Assembly (NCBI GenBank): GCA_001797465.1
Contig: MGPQ01000012.1
Span: forward strand, 241,699-295,002
DNA: 53,304 bases
DNA from: Deltaproteobacteria bacterium GWB2_55_19
GTDB taxonomy: Bacteria > Desulfobacterota > GWC2-55-46
Direction: 5' to 3'
Made by a program: the position numbers and the translations under genes. Below are positions 1 to 9,297 of this stretch, in pieces (within the stretch, counting starts at the first letter, position 1; each line of letters opens with the position of its first letter). Below the pieces are notes generated by a model. That model was not told the origin of the DNA and did no database searches. It saw only the letters and a list, made by a program, of their open reading frames with translations.

Positions 1-74
1 AGGACCGCCACAAGGAGCGCCTCGATAGCCGACCGGCCTTCAACAGACCGCAATACGCGCGCCGTGGTTTTCAC
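1..74 (-). CDS. Partial prepilin-like protein (N-terminus only)
   Basis: Reading leftward from a GTG at 74, the first 24 codons give MKTTARVLRSVEG followed by RSAIEALLVAVL before the window ends. A short basic leader ending in Gly, then a hydrophobic stretch with Glu at +5, is the type IV prepilin signature cleaved by PilD-type peptidases. It starts one base after the pilC stop codon on the same strand, so it is probably the third gene of this operon. It could be a major pilin, a minor pilin or a type II secretion pseudopilin; the remainder lies outside the window. Confidence 0.6.
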   Translation of the reverse strand, partial: MKTTARVLRSVEGRSAIEALLVAV

Positions 75-75
75 C

Positions 76-1296
76 CTACCGCCTCACTATCTTCAATATG
101 TCCCACATCGGGAGGAATATCGCGAGCGCGATAAAAAGGACTATGACGAATATGAAGGCGAGGAGGATGGGTTCGAGCGTGGTGGTCAGGTTCCTTATGG
201 TGTTGTCCACCTCGCCGTCGTAATACTCGGCGACCTTATCGAGCATATTGTCAAGATTTCCAGTGTCCTCGCCGACGGTCACCATCTGCACGACCATAGG
301 CGGGAAATGCGCGGCCCTTGACATAGGCTCAGCGAGCCCCTTGCCGGCCCTCACCTCGTCCTCTATCTTCTTTATCTCAACGGCGAGGACCGTGTTCTCG
401 ACGGCTCGCGATACTATGTCTATGGACTGCAATATCGGGAGCCCGCTCTTGTAAAGCGCGCCCAGGACCCTTGAAAAACGCGAGAGCATTGATTTAAGGA
501 GGAGCGGACCGAAGATCGGGACCTTGAGGCGGATGGCGTCCAGGGTACGCCTCCCTTCCTTTGTCGCGGCATACGTCTTCCACCCGAGGACGGCCGCCGC
601 CACGATCACTATGGCAAGATACCAGTAAGAGGTAAAGGCGTTCGAGGCCTTGATGAGTATCTTCGTAGGCAAAGGCAACTCTACCTGGAAGCTCGCATAC
701 AGCTTCGCGAACTTGGGGATGACGAAGTTCATGAGTATGACGATAGCAATGGCTATCGCGCCCAGGACTATCTTTGGATAGAGGGTCGCGGCCTTGACCT
801 TCGCCCTGTTCTCGGCGTTCTTCTCGGACATGCTGGCGAGCCTTTCAAGCACGTTATCGAGTATGCCTCCCGCCTCTCCCGCCTCTATCATGTTCGCGTA
901 GAGCTCGCCGAAGACCTTGGGGTGCCTGGAGATAGCGCCTGAGAACGACGAACCGCCCTCTACGTCCTCCCGTATCTGTTTTACTACCGAGACAAATTCC
1001 TTTGACTGTATCTGGCGCTCAAGGGTGAATAGCGCCCTCGTGAGCGGCACGCCCGCCCCAAAAAGCGTGGCAAGCTGTCTGGAAAAGAGTATGACGTCGC
1101 GGTCATTGACCTTTTCCTTAAAAAGCGCGTCCAGAAAAGGAGGCAACGCGGCCTTCCTCCCGCCGGCAACGACACTTAATGGGATAAGCCCCAGCTTGTC
1201 CAGCGAGGCCTCAAGCTCGGTCCGGCTCGCGGCGTCCATGTTGCCTACCACAAGCACGCCCTGCCTGTCTCTTGCCCTGTACTGGAATGAAGGCAT
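76..1296 (-). CDS. pilC: Type IV pilus / type II secretion inner-membrane platform protein PilC/GspF
   Basis: A 406-residue protein with the two repeated T2SSF domains of PilC/GspF. The first spans roughly residues 70-195 and the second 270-395, each followed by hydrophobic membrane segments (about 170-190, 220-235, 375-395). The N-terminus begins MPSFQYRARDRQG, as in the family. It forms the inner-membrane platform that couples the assembly ATPase to pilin polymerisation. It follows pilB with a 43-base gap and precedes a prepilin-like gene. Whether it serves pili or secretion cannot be settled from these three genes. No strong ribosome binding site precedes the ATG. Confidence 0.92.
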   Translation of the reverse strand: MPSFQYRARDRQGVLVVGNMDAASRTELEASLDKLGLIPLSVVAGGRKAALPPFLDALFKEKVNDRDVILFSRQLATLFGAGVPLTRALFTLERQIQSKEFVSVVKQIREDVEGGSSFSGAISRHPKVFGELYANMIEAGEAGGILDNVLERLASMSEKNAENRAKVKAATLYPKIVLGAIAIAIVILMNFVIPKFAKLYASFQVELPLPTKILIKASNAFTSYWYLAIVIVAAAVLGWKTYAATKEGRRTLDAIRLKVPIFGPLLLKSMLSRFSRVLGALYKSGLPILQSIDIVSRAVENTVLAVEIKKIEDEVRAGKGLAEPMSRAAHFPPMVVQMVTVGEDTGNLDNMLDKVAEYYDGEVDNTIRNLTTTLEPILLAFIFVIVLFIALAIFLPMWDILKIVRR

Positions 1297-1339
1297 ACTT
1301 CGAGATTACCCAGTTGACGGGTTGAGGCACGAACAAGCC

Positions 1340-3043
1340 TCAGTCTATCGACTGTGTAGCCTGGAGCACCTCCTCTACCGTGGTATATCCTCCGGCCACC
1401 GCCCGTACGCCCTGGACGCGTAGCGTCTTGAAGCCTTTTTTTCTGGCGGTCTCGAGGATGAGGTTGCTGTTAGCCTTGGCGAGTATGAGGGACCTTATCT
1501 CGTCGTCGAGAAGGAGAACCTCATAGATGCCGAGCCTGCCTTTGAGGCCCGTGTCCTTGCAGGCAGGGCATCCCGCGCCCCTGTAAAGCTGTGGGGCGGT
1601 CCCGGTGAGATTAACGCCCAGGTCGGTCAGCATGCGCGGGTCCGGGTCGTAGGCGACGGCGCACGACTTGCAGACCTTCCTCACCAGCCTCTGCCCGACG
1701 ACGCACGTAAGGGCTGAGGAAATGAGGAACGGTTCTATGCCCATGTCCATGAGCCGTGAGATTGTGCCCACGGCGTCGTTTGTGTGTACCGTTGATATGA
1801 CGAGGTGTCCCGTGAGGGAGGCGTGTATGGCTATCTCAGCCGTCTCCCTGTCCCGTATCTCTCCTATCATCACTATGTCCGGGTCCTGACGGAGTATATG
1901 GCGGAGCGCGCTCGCGAATGTTATGCCGACTTTTACATTTACCTGGACCTGGTTGACCCTTTTGAGGTGGTACTCTACCGGGTCCTCGACGGTAACTATG
2001 TTTTTGTCGATGGTGTTAAGGAGGCTTAAAAGCGTATAGGCGGTAGTGGTCTTGCCGCTCCCGGTAGGGCCGGTGATGAGTATAAGGCCGTACGGCCGTC
2101 TTATGATACGCCGGAGCGCGTCGAGGACGTCTGGCATGGGAGTTAAGTGCTCGAACTCGAGTATGACGGCGCTCTTGTCCAGAAGCCGGAGAACGGCCTT
2201 CTCTCCGAAGAGAGTCGGGAGCGTTGAGAGCCTGACGTCTATGTCTCGATTGCCGAGCTTGACCTTGAAGCGTCCGTCTTGCGGGAGCCTCTTTTCCGCG
2301 ATGTCGAGCTCTCCGAGTATTTTAACGCGGGATATGACCGCCGGATGAATCTTCATCGGCAGGTTTATCGTCTCTGTCAGGACGCCGTCTATGCGTAGCC
2401 GTACGCGCAGCGTGTCTTCGTCAGGCTCTATATGTATGTCGGAGGCGTTGTCTACTACGGCGCGAGAGATGAGGAGGTTCACAAGCTGTACAACGGAGGT
2501 CTCCCCCGCGATTTTTTCGAGTTTCTCCGGCAGGTCCTCTTCGCCCTTAAGGAGTTCGAGGCCAGAAGACTGTATCTTCTTTATCATATCATCGAGTGAG
2601 GTCTCCATGCCGTAGTACTGGTTTATGGCCTTCAAGACCTCTGTCTCGGTCGTGACGAGAGGGACGATGTTCTTTCTCGCTATGCGCTTGATCTCGTCTA
2701 TGGCGAAGACGTTAAGGGGGTCGAGCATGGCGACCTTGAGGTCGTCGCCCTCGACTGCGAACGGGACGACCATGTGCCTTCTGGCGACCGCCTCGGGTAT
2801 GGTCCTTATTATCTGGGGGTCGAGTATTGCGTTGGACAGGATGATTGCGGGGATCTGGTACTGTTCGGCAAGGGCGTTCGCGATATCTTCTTCTGTCGCA
2901 TAGCCCAGGTTTACGATGACCCTGCCGACCCTCGTGTTGGTCCTTTTGCCGATGCTGAGGGCCTCTGCGAGCTGGGTATCGGTCAGGATCCCCTTGGATT
3001 TGAGGATCTCGCCCATAGGCTGGATCTTTTTTACTACGGTCAT
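1340..3043 (-). CDS. pilB: Type IV pilus / type II secretion assembly ATPase PilB/GspE
   Basis: Hexameric ATPase powering pilus extension or secretion. From the chosen ATG (MTVVKKIQPMGEIL) the protein is 567 residues. A MshEN/T2SSE N-terminal domain covers about 5-150. The Walker A GPTGSGKTTT lies at 325-334, an Asp-box stretch MIGEIRDRE at 392-400, the His-box region near 410-422, and a zinc-binding pair of CxxC motifs at about 458/461 and 492/495, all as in PilB/GspE. The frame stays open to 3217, but a good promoter lies inside that extension and the family starts close to MTVVKK, so the start was set at 3043. Co-transcribed with pilC. Confidence 0.94.
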   Translation of the reverse strand: MTVVKKIQPMGEILKSKGILTDTQLAEALSIGKRTNTRVGRVIVNLGYATEEDIANALAEQYQIPAIILSNAILDPQIIRTIPEAVARRHMVVPFAVEGDDLKVAMLDPLNVFAIDEIKRIARKNIVPLVTTETEVLKAINQYYGMETSLDDMIKKIQSSGLELLKGEEDLPEKLEKIAGETSVVQLVNLLISRAVVDNASDIHIEPDEDTLRVRLRIDGVLTETINLPMKIHPAVISRVKILGELDIAEKRLPQDGRFKVKLGNRDIDVRLSTLPTLFGEKAVLRLLDKSAVILEFEHLTPMPDVLDALRRIIRRPYGLILITGPTGSGKTTTAYTLLSLLNTIDKNIVTVEDPVEYHLKRVNQVQVNVKVGITFASALRHILRQDPDIVMIGEIRDRETAEIAIHASLTGHLVISTVHTNDAVGTISRLMDMGIEPFLISSALTCVVGQRLVRKVCKSCAVAYDPDPRMLTDLGVNLTGTAPQLYRGAGCPACKDTGLKGRLGIYEVLLLDDEIRSLILAKANSNLILETARKKGFKTLRVQGVRAVAGGYTTVEEVLQATQSID

Positions 3044-3082
3044 CCCTTGCCTGCCATTCCTGTTAGTAGCGCCTTTTCCGGC

Positions 3083-3111
3083 AACATATACGAAACTACG
3101 CGTCTTGTCAA
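3083..3111 (-). promoter_or_regulatory. Predicted sigma-70 promoter of the pil operon
   Basis: On the minus strand a TTGACA -35 (3106-3111), a 17-base spacer and a TATGTT -10 (3083-3088) predict a start near 3076, about 33 bases before the pilB ATG. Its position supports the shorter pilB start. Confidence 0.65.
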
Positions 3112-3205
3112 CGGGTTTCGGGAGCTGTCTTAAGAGACAGTATATTGCATAACGCCTTAAAATAAAAGGGCTTACAGATACATACTTATCGTCAGCCGGC
3201 TTAAG

Positions 3206-3224
3206 GACTTGAATCATTCAAGTC
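3206..3224. repeat. 19-bp palindrome in the pil/copA divergent region
   Basis: Arms GACTTGAA and TTCAAGTC around TCA form a perfect inverted repeat in the region between the divergent pilB and copA promoters. A shorter one, CTGTCT-TAAG-AGACAG, lies at 3125-3140. Either may be a regulator site or a small hairpin; neither matches an operator I can name. Confidence 0.4.
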
Positions 3225-3273
3225 GTGTCGTGTTATTCAACAGCAGGACAAATTCAAAGGGTCTTCCCTTGGG

Positions 3274-3302
3274 TTGACTTTCTACGACTCGTAGAATATA
3301 CT
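3274..3302 (+). promoter_or_regulatory. copA promoter with palindromic spacer
   Basis: TTGACT (-35, 3274-3279) and TATACT (-10, 3297-3302) are separated by exactly 17 bases, and those 17 bases (3280-3296) are a perfect inverted repeat, TTCTACGA-C-TCGTAGAA. A dimeric regulator bound there would sit between the two promoter elements. Predicted start is near 3309. Confidence 0.7.
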
Positions 3303-3311
3303 ACAGTTGTA
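3302..3311 (+). promoter_or_regulatory. Candidate cop-box operator (TACANNTGTA)
   Basis: TACAGTTGTA overlaps the end of the copA -10 and the predicted start site. It matches the TACANNTGTA core bound by CopY/BlaI/MecI-type repressors. No such repressor is encoded in the window, so regulation by one is inference. Confidence 0.45.
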
Positions 3312-3341
3312 AGCTCTTCAACTCAATGGCAGGAGGGCCAT

Positions 3342-5657
3342 ATGGCAAAAGACCCGGTCTGCGGCATGACGGTGGAGGCGGCAAAGGCCGCCGGAAAAAG
3401 CGAATATAAGGGAGAGGCCGTCTATTTCTGCTCTATCAAGTGCAAGGAGCGGTTCGACTCCGATCCCGGGTCTTTTCTCGGCGCGGAGATTAAAGAGGCC
3501 GCCCATGGGCACAGGGGCATGACGCCTGCATCCAGCGGCGCGACGGATACCGCCAAGGACCCTGTCTGCGGCATGGTCGTCGAGAAGCGCAAGTCGCTCA
3601 AGAAAGAGATGGGGGGCAGGGCCTACTACTTTTGTAGCGACGGGTGCCTGAAGACGTTCGTCGCCCCTGAAGAGGAGTTGAGGAAGATGAAAAGGAGGGT
3701 CTCTATCGCCCTCTTCGGCGTCCTCGTACTCGCCCTCTTGAGGGCCGCCTTCTTCCTCGGCCTCGCCGCCGGGGCCACAATCCTCACATGGGCGCCGATA
3801 CCCCAACTCCCCTGGTTCACGTGGGGCGTGTGGCTCTTTATCCTCGTCACCCCGGTGCAGTTCATCGGAGGTTGGAGTTTTTACAAGGGGGCTTACAACG
3901 CGGTCAGCAACAAGCAGATAAACATGGACTTCCTCATCGCCCTCGGGACAACGGTCGCGTACCTCTACTCGGTCGCCGTCATCTTCGCGCCGGACATGCT
4001 TCCGGTCAAGGTCGAGGAGCGGGACGTCTATTTCGAGGTCTCGGCCGTCATCATCGCCTTTGTCCTACTCGGCAAATATATGGAAGAAATAATAAAGAAG
4101 AGGTCTTCTGCCGCCGTGCGCAAGCTCATGGACTTGAAACCCCAGACGGCGCGCGTAATAAGGGACGGCATCGAGATGGAGGTCCCTGCCGAGACGGTGC
4201 AGATAGACGACATCGTGGTCGTAAGGCCCGGAGAGAAGATACCGGCGGACGGCGTGGTCGTCGAAGGCGCATCGGCGGTAGACGAGAAGATGATAACCGG
4301 AGAATCCATCCCCGTTGAGAAGAAGGCCGGGGACGATGTAATAGGGGCGACCATCAACAAGGTCGGCCTCCTCAAATTCAGGGCAAAGAGGGTCGGCTCT
4401 GAGACCACATTGAACCAGATAATAAAGATGGTCGAGGAGGCGCAGGCCTCAAGCGCCCCCATACAGAGGATAGCCGACCAGGTCTCGGGATACTTTGTGG
4501 TCTCCGTTGTAGCGGTGGCCTTTCTTTCCTTTTTCGGGTGGTGGGCCCTCGGGAACTTCCCCCAGGGGCTCTTGAGCTTCATAGCGGTCCTTATCATCGC
4601 CTGTCCCTGCGCCCTCGGCATAGCCACGCCCGCCGCGCTCATGGTGGGCGTTGGAAAGGGGGCCGAGGCCGGGATACTCATACGCGGAGGCGAGTACCTC
4701 GAGAGGGCCCAGAAGCTCAATACCGTCGTATTTGACAAGACAGGGACGCTCACGAAGGGCGAGCCGTCGGTTACGGACATCATAAGCCTCGAAGGCGATA
4801 AGGACGCGGTCCTTAAGCTCGCATCGATTGCCGAGAAGGGCTCGGAGCACCCGCTCGGAGAGGCGATAATAAAGGCCGCAAGGATGAAGGGGCAGGACAT
4901 TCCCGACCCCGAGGGCTTCGAGGCAATGCCGGGCCACGGCGTAAAGGTCCTCTACGATAAAGAGACGGTCCTCCTCGGCAACAGACGCCTCATGCAAAAA
5001 TTCAAAATCCCGATAGATTCGATCGATGTCAGGTTAAGCGAGCTTGAGACACAGGGCAAGACCGCGATGCTTATCGCGAATGGCGGGAGGGTCATCGGCA
5101 TCATCGGGGTCGCGGATACGCTGAAGGAGGGCTCAGTATCCGCTGTATCGGCCCTTAAGAAAGAAGGGATCGAAGTGGTCATGCTCACAGGCGACAATGA
5201 AAGGACGGCCAGGGCCATAGCCGGCGAGCTCGGCATAGAGAACGTAATAGCTAACGTCCTCCCGGGCGAGAAGGCCGGTGTTGTAAAGGGATTCCAGGCC
5301 TCTGGCAAGGTTGTCGCGATGGTAGGTGACGGCATCAACGACGCCCCGGCGCTGGCCCAGGCGGACATAGGCATAGCCATAGGGAGCGGCTCGGACATCG
5401 CCAAGGAGACTGGGGGCATAATACTCGTCCGGGATGATGTCCGCGACGTTGTCGCTGGGATAAGGCTCTCAAGGGCCACCATGCGGAAAATCAAGCAGAA
5501 CCTTTTTTGGGCGTTCATATACAACGCCATCGGCATACCTATCGCGGCTCTCGGTTTTTTGAACCCCATAATCGCGGCGGCCGCTATGGCCTTGAGCTCT
5601 CTTTCTGTCGTAGCCAACTCGGCTACTTTAAAGACGTTTAAGATTGAGGTGAAATAA
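3342..5657 (+). CDS. copA: Cu(I)-exporting P1B-type ATPase with two N-terminal YHS domains
   Basis: Heavy-metal-transporting ATPase of 771 residues, expected to pump Cu(I) out of the cytoplasm. Residues 1-47 and about 70-110 are two YHS domains (AKDPVCGM and paired Cys, CSIKC and CSDGC) in place of the usual HMA domain. Catalytic motifs: TGES at 319-322, CPC at 421-423, DKTGTLT at 465-471, a [10 protein letters not shown] motif, then GDGINDAPA. The last two membrane segments carry YNxxxxP and MxxSS, the Cu(I) P1B-1 signature. The ATG at 3342 follows AGGAGG by five bases; the longer open frame from 3225 runs through the promoter and was rejected. The next gene follows after 2 bases. Confidence 0.93.
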   Translation: MAKDPVCGMTVEAAKAAGKSEYKGEAVYFCSIKCKERFDSDPGSFLGAEIKEAAHGHRGMTPASSGATDTAKDPVCGMVVEKRKSLKKEMGGRAYYFCSDGCLKTFVAPEEELRKMKRRVSIALFGVLVLALLRAAFFLGLAAGATILTWAPIPQLPWFTWGVWLFILVTPVQFIGGWSFYKGAYNAVSNKQINMDFLIALGTTVAYLYSVAVIFAPDMLPVKVEERDVYFEVSAVIIAFVLLGKYMEEIIKKRSSAAVRKLMDLKPQTARVIRDGIEMEVPAETVQIDDIVVVRPGEKIPADGVVVEGASAVDEKMITGESIPVEKKAGDDVIGATINKVGLLKFRAKRVGSETTLNQIIKMVEEAQASSAPIQRIADQVSGYFVVSVVAVAFLSFFGWWALGNFPQGLLSFIAVLIIACPCALGIATPAALMVGVGKGAEAGILIRGGEYLERAQKLNTVVFDKTGTLTKGEPSVTDIISLEGDKDAVLKLASIAEKGSEHPLGEAIIKAARMKGQDIPDPEGFEAMPGHGVKVLYDKETVLLGNRRLMQKFKIPIDSIDVRLSELETQGKTAMLIANGGRVIGIIGVADTLKEGSVSAVSALKKEGIEVVMLTGDNERTARAIAGELGIENVIANVLPGEKAGVVKGFQASGKVVAMVGDGINDAPALAQADIGIAIGSGSDIAKETGGIILVRDDVRDVVAGIRLSRATMRKIKQNLFWAFIYNAIGIPIAALGFLNPIIAAAAMALSSLSVVANSATLKTFKIEVK

Positions 5658-5659
5658 GA

Positions 5660-6463
5660 GTGAAAAAGGCTGTATGGCTCTGCCCTCCCCTGATGGCGGC
5701 CCTCGCCGCGTGGATATTCACGCTCCTCGGGTTTACCCCATGGACGGCGGTCTTAATCGCCCTTCTCCTTGTATGCCCCGGTATTATCTTTTACGGCATA
5801 GTAAGGGTGTTCCGCCATCCCAGGGGGTTTTCACCAGAGACCATCCATACCCGCGGCATGCCGCTTGATCTCCTCGCGCCCATATACGACAGGTACTGTC
5901 CGATAATAGGTCTCGGAAGGGCGTTCAGGCTGGAGACGCTCCGGCACGCCGGCCTGAGAGCGGGAGAGTACATTTTGGATATCGGTTGCGGCACAGGTGT
6001 TTTGACGAGGCTTGCGGCCCATGATGTCGGGCCTGCCGGGCGTGTTACTGGCATAGACCCCGCCGCAAAAATGATAGGGATCGCGAAAAAAAACGGGCTT
6101 GCCGAGGGTAGCCGGGCGGAGTTCATACCGGGGGTCGCTGAACACCTTGATTTTGAGGACAACCGCTTTGACTGCGTCCTTTCAAGCGCGATGCTCCATC
6201 ACCTCCCCCCTGACCTGAAGATTAAATGCCTATCAGAAGCGCTCCGCGTGCTTAAGCCTGGAGGCCGCCTTGTCCTTGTCGACGTGGACAGGCCCTCAAA
6301 CACGGCCTGGTGGATAGTCCTGTGGCCGCTCCTTTTCTGGTCGTTTACAGAGGGTCAGGTTAAAGGCAGGATCAAAGAGATGATGATCAATGCGGGATTT
6401 TCCAGCGCCGAAAGGGTCGGGGGCTGGGGCGGTTTGCTCGGCTTCTGGAAGGCCTTTAAGTGA
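5660..6463 (+). CDS. Membrane-anchored class I SAM-dependent methyltransferase
   Basis: A 267-residue protein starting at GTG two bases after the copA stop, so translation is likely coupled. Residues 1-50 form two hydrophobic segments with a short turn. The remainder is a class I methyltransferase of the UbiE/Methyltransf_11 type: motif I ILDIGCGTG near 107-115, an acidic residue in GIDPA, and the post-motif LSSAMLHHLPPD. The substrate cannot be told from sequence. Co-expression with copA suggests a role linked to metal stress or the envelope, but that is inference. It is not evidently an arsenite methyltransferase. Confidence 0.8.
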   Translation: MKKAVWLCPPLMAALAAWIFTLLGFTPWTAVLIALLLVCPGIIFYGIVRVFRHPRGFSPETIHTRGMPLDLLAPIYDRYCPIIGLGRAFRLETLRHAGLRAGEYILDIGCGTGVLTRLAAHDVGPAGRVTGIDPAAKMIGIAKKNGLAEGSRAEFIPGVAEHLDFEDNRFDCVLSSAMLHHLPPDLKIKCLSEALRVLKPGGRLVLVDVDRPSNTAWWIVLWPLLFWSFTEGQVKGRIKEMMINAGFSSAERVGGWGGLLGFWKAFK

Positions 6464-6474
6464 GACCAAGGCCC

Positions 6475-6517
6475 CAAAAAAAAACGCCCGCGGCACGATG
6501 CCGCGGGCGTTTTTTTG
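6475..6517. terminator. Bidirectional intrinsic terminator
   Basis: A perfect 12-bp stem, ACGCCCGCGGCA and its complement at 6484-6495 and 6499-6510 with loop CGA, is flanked by an A-run on the left and a T-run on the right. It should terminate both copA-methyltransferase (plus) and icd-aclBA (minus), whose 3' ends converge here. Confidence 0.93.
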
Positions 6518-6556
6518 TTTTTGTCTGAACATCTTGCGGGCAGTAGTACCTGCCGG

Positions 6557-9268
6557 CTAACCCACAAACGTGCACTTCGAGGCCGCGGTCCTTGTGTCCA
6601 TGTTGCGGCCCCTGTTTATGTGGTCGTCTATCTCTGAGGCGCATCCGATCATCCTGCCGAAGAGGAAGGTCGTGAATGCCGCGGACTCGACCTCCTTATC
6701 CGTCATCTTTCCGGAGTTGAACGACACCCATACGACTTTCAAGAGGATGACCGCGATTACCGCGTCGACGTTCACGCAGTACACGTTCGACGACACCTTG
6801 GCGTCGAAGAGCGAGTGGACGAGGTTCTGGTAGAAGTCGAGGAACACGTTGTATATCCCCTTCTCCTCGAAGAGAGCGGATACGAACCTCTCCCTCGGGT
6901 CGTAGTTGACCTCCCTGCCCTTGAATACAGGGTGGTTGACGCAGGGGATCTTAAGATACTCGATGTTCCCGAAGGCCTTCTGCTCGGCCTTGTACTTTGC
7001 GTACCACTTCGCGTACTCATCCGCTATGGCCTTGAGGTTAAGGCCGTGTACCCTGGAGGACGGGTCTTTAAGGCCGGTCTTCCCGAACCTCTCGATGAGG
7101 AAGGCTATCGCCTCATACCCGTTGCCGCCGTGCGCGAACCCCGTGTGCGTGAGGAACCCTATGAACGCCTTGTTTATCTGTACCCTCGCCGTGTCCTCCG
7201 GGCCGTCGGAGCTGACGGCGCCCTTGCAACCCTGCGCGGATATAGTGCCGGGGCCGTTCGAGATGATGAGGCCGAGCAACATTGAGAACTCGAACCGCTC
7301 CTTCTCATCGGGCTTTCTGCCGATAAGGGCGAGGAACGCCGCGTCGGTGAAGGTCCAGCCGCTGAGCAGTTCGTCGTTCTTTATGCCGCAGAAGGCGTCC
7401 TTCGTATGTTTGGAGACAGGCACGCTGCACCCGACAAAGGACGAGAATATGCGGGAGTACCACGGCAGGGCCGTGAGCGTCACTTTGGATATCGACCTCC
7501 TGACGAGCGGCTCCCAGCCGAGCGTCATCCAGAGGCCCGCCATGAGGGCGTCGGAAGACGGGTTGCCGTTGGCGGCGTCCTTAACGAGCTCGATAAAGGC
7601 GGACTTCTTGTCAAGCGCGCCAATCGCCTTCAACATGGGCTTCGCGAGCTTGTCGTCTTTTGAGGCGACGAGCGCCTTCTTCGCATCAGCCGACATGGAC
7701 TTCAGAATAGCCGAGTGGTCGAACCCCTCTGTCGGGGAGACTACCCCGGAGGTCTGGAAGAGGTCGAGGAGAGCGCTCATAGCGTCAAGCGCGCCCTTTA
7801 CCCTCCCCCTGCCTATTATCGAAATAGCCGAGGAGAGGACCGTGTTAGGGGAGCTCTCCGCCTCTCTGGCCGCGTCAGCCGCGATCGCGGCGGCGTCGCC
7901 GTCGTGGTTGAGATAGGCGTTGAAAGCGATGTTTGTAAGGCTCCGCTCGTACTCGGAAGGGTACTTCTTCAAAAGCGAGAAGAAGAGGTTCTCCTCAAGA
8001 GAGCGCTTCGAGGCGTCGAGGATAGAGACGTTGTGGAGCTTCGTCACCTGTGTCGCCGGGTCCATCATGGAAACGCCTGAGGCGTCCTTCATCGTTTGTC
8101 TCGGGTACTGCGCGCCTATCTGCCTGTTTATGTGGTCTATCTGCTCGTCGTACGGGGAGACTGCCCTGACCGCCTTGAAGTCGAGCTCCTTGGGCACCTG
8201 TATGGAGGCGTCGGAGGCGAACCAGCACTTAAGCGAGAGGTCCCCCTTTGCCTCGAAGTCGGGCTTTATGCCGTTAAGCTCCATTACCTTTGTGAGCGCC
8301 TCGGGGATGTACGCGATGTTCGTTACGACCGCGCCCTTTTTCGAGGCTATCGGCGTCTGCGGCGTGTATATGCCGTTCACGCCGAAGTAGTCCATGTACC
8401 ACTTTTCCTTGGCGTTCGCGTCGTCGCCGGAGCCCGCAAGAGACCCTGCGTGGCCGCAGGCCTTTGTGAGGCGCGCCTTCCAACGGCCCACGACGCAGGC
8501 TACCGTGGGTTTCCCTATCTCAAGACCGTGCTCGTAGTACCCGCCGGGCTCGGTGTAGATGACCGCGGCCTTCGACCTGTCGTCGTTATCGAGGGCGTGG
8601 AAGAACTCCTTCGGTGCGTAGTGGATGTAGACGTCTTTTCCGCTCGATATCGAAGTCGTCGTTCCCCACCCTTTTGTAAGGAGGTATACGGCTATGGTGG
8701 TCGTAAAGTTGCCGGAGTTAGAGAACAAGGCGATAGAGCCCTTTACGAGGGATTCCTCAGGCTTGTTTCCCCCGAGCGCGCCGCCTATCCTCACCTTGTT
8801 CCAGGCGTCGGCGACGCCAAGGCAGTTACCGCCGAAGACGTCCACGCCGTTAGCCTGGCAGATCGCCCTTATGACCCTTGCGTCGTTGACCGAGACTTTT
8901 TCGGTAAGCACGATGACCTTCTTGAGGTCAGGGTTGTGCCTTACAGCCTCGGCGACACCGTCCTTCACCCCTGATGGGGGAAGGTATATGACGGCGGTAT
9001 TGAACTTGAGCCCGGCCTTTATGCCTTCCTTTATCGAGTTGAAGACCGGGATGTTCCCTGCCTTTGTCTCGAGGAACTGGCCGGACCTTCCGGGGCTCGT
9101 GCCGAAGACGATATTGCCGCCCGAGTAGATGTGGCTTACGGGAGTAACCGTCCTGGACTCGTTTCCGAGTATGTTAAAGACGCATACCCTGTCCTCCCTC
9201 GTGGCTATCTCGGAGAGGGAGTTTATCCCGACGTAGTACGGGAACTTCTTGACGCCTTCCTTATGCAT
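6557..9268 (-). CDS. aclA: ATP-citrate lyase large subunit (CoA-ligase plus citrate-synthase-like domains)
   Basis: Cleaves citrate with ATP and CoA to acetyl-CoA and oxaloacetate, together with AclB. This 903-residue protein begins with a succinyl-CoA-synthetase-alpha-like region (about 20-345) holding the phospho-histidine loop ACGHAGSLAG (His273), then a helical region, then a citrate-synthase-like C-terminal part (about 590-903). It is far longer than the roughly 610-residue AclA of Chlorobium. Where the canonical enzyme reads ADHGP, this one reads SNGPGTISAQG (about 670-680), while VNHPVFKGRE near 780 keeps a histidine corresponding to GHRV. This suggests the divergent large-type ACL. 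GAGGA precedes the ATG. Confidence 0.87.
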   Translation of the reverse strand: MHKEGVKKFPYYVGINSLSEIATREDRVCVFNILGNESRTVTPVSHIYSGGNIVFGTSPGRSGQFLETKAGNIPVFNSIKEGIKAGLKFNTAVIYLPPSGVKDGVAEAVRHNPDLKKVIVLTEKVSVNDARVIRAICQANGVDVFGGNCLGVADAWNKVRIGGALGGNKPEESLVKGSIALFSNSGNFTTTIAVYLLTKGWGTTTSISSGKDVYIHYAPKEFFHALDNDDRSKAAVIYTEPGGYYEHGLEIGKPTVACVVGRWKARLTKACGHAGSLAGSGDDANAKEKWYMDYFGVNGIYTPQTPIASKKGAVVTNIAYIPEALTKVMELNGIKPDFEAKGDLSLKCWFASDASIQVPKELDFKAVRAVSPYDEQIDHINRQIGAQYPRQTMKDASGVSMMDPATQVTKLHNVSILDASKRSLEENLFFSLLKKYPSEYERSLTNIAFNAYLNHDGDAAAIAADAAREAESSPNTVLSSAISIIGRGRVKGALDAMSALLDLFQTSGVVSPTEGFDHSAILKSMSADAKKALVASKDDKLAKPMLKAIGALDKKSAFIELVKDAANGNPSSDALMAGLWMTLGWEPLVRRSISKVTLTALPWYSRIFSSFVGCSVPVSKHTKDAFCGIKNDELLSGWTFTDAAFLALIGRKPDEKERFEFSMLLGLIISNGPGTISAQGCKGAVSSDGPEDTARVQINKAFIGFLTHTGFAHGGNGYEAIAFLIERFGKTGLKDPSSRVHGLNLKAIADEYAKWYAKYKAEQKAFGNIEYLKIPCVNHPVFKGREVNYDPRERFVSALFEEKGIYNVFLDFYQNLVHSLFDAKVSSNVYCVNVDAVIAVILLKVVWVSFNSGKMTDKEVESAAFTTFLFGRMIGCASEIDDHINRGRNMDTRTAASKCTFVG

Positions 9269-9297
9269 AGTCGTCCTCGTATGTGAGTTTTATGTGG

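Noticed and set aside
3225-3341. N-terminal extension of copA
   Set aside because: The segment contains the promoter and palindromes and lacks domain similarity; ATG 3342 has an AGGAGG at proper spacing.
4028-4900. Long open frame of 290 codons antisense to copA
   Set aside because: It is a shadow of the copA coding frame in GC-rich DNA; its composition is Ser/Pro-rich with no domain, start signal or promoter.
6906-7916. 336-codon open frame antisense to aclA
   Set aside because: The opposite strand encodes a clear ATP-citrate lyase; this frame has no recognisable features and no ribosome binding site.
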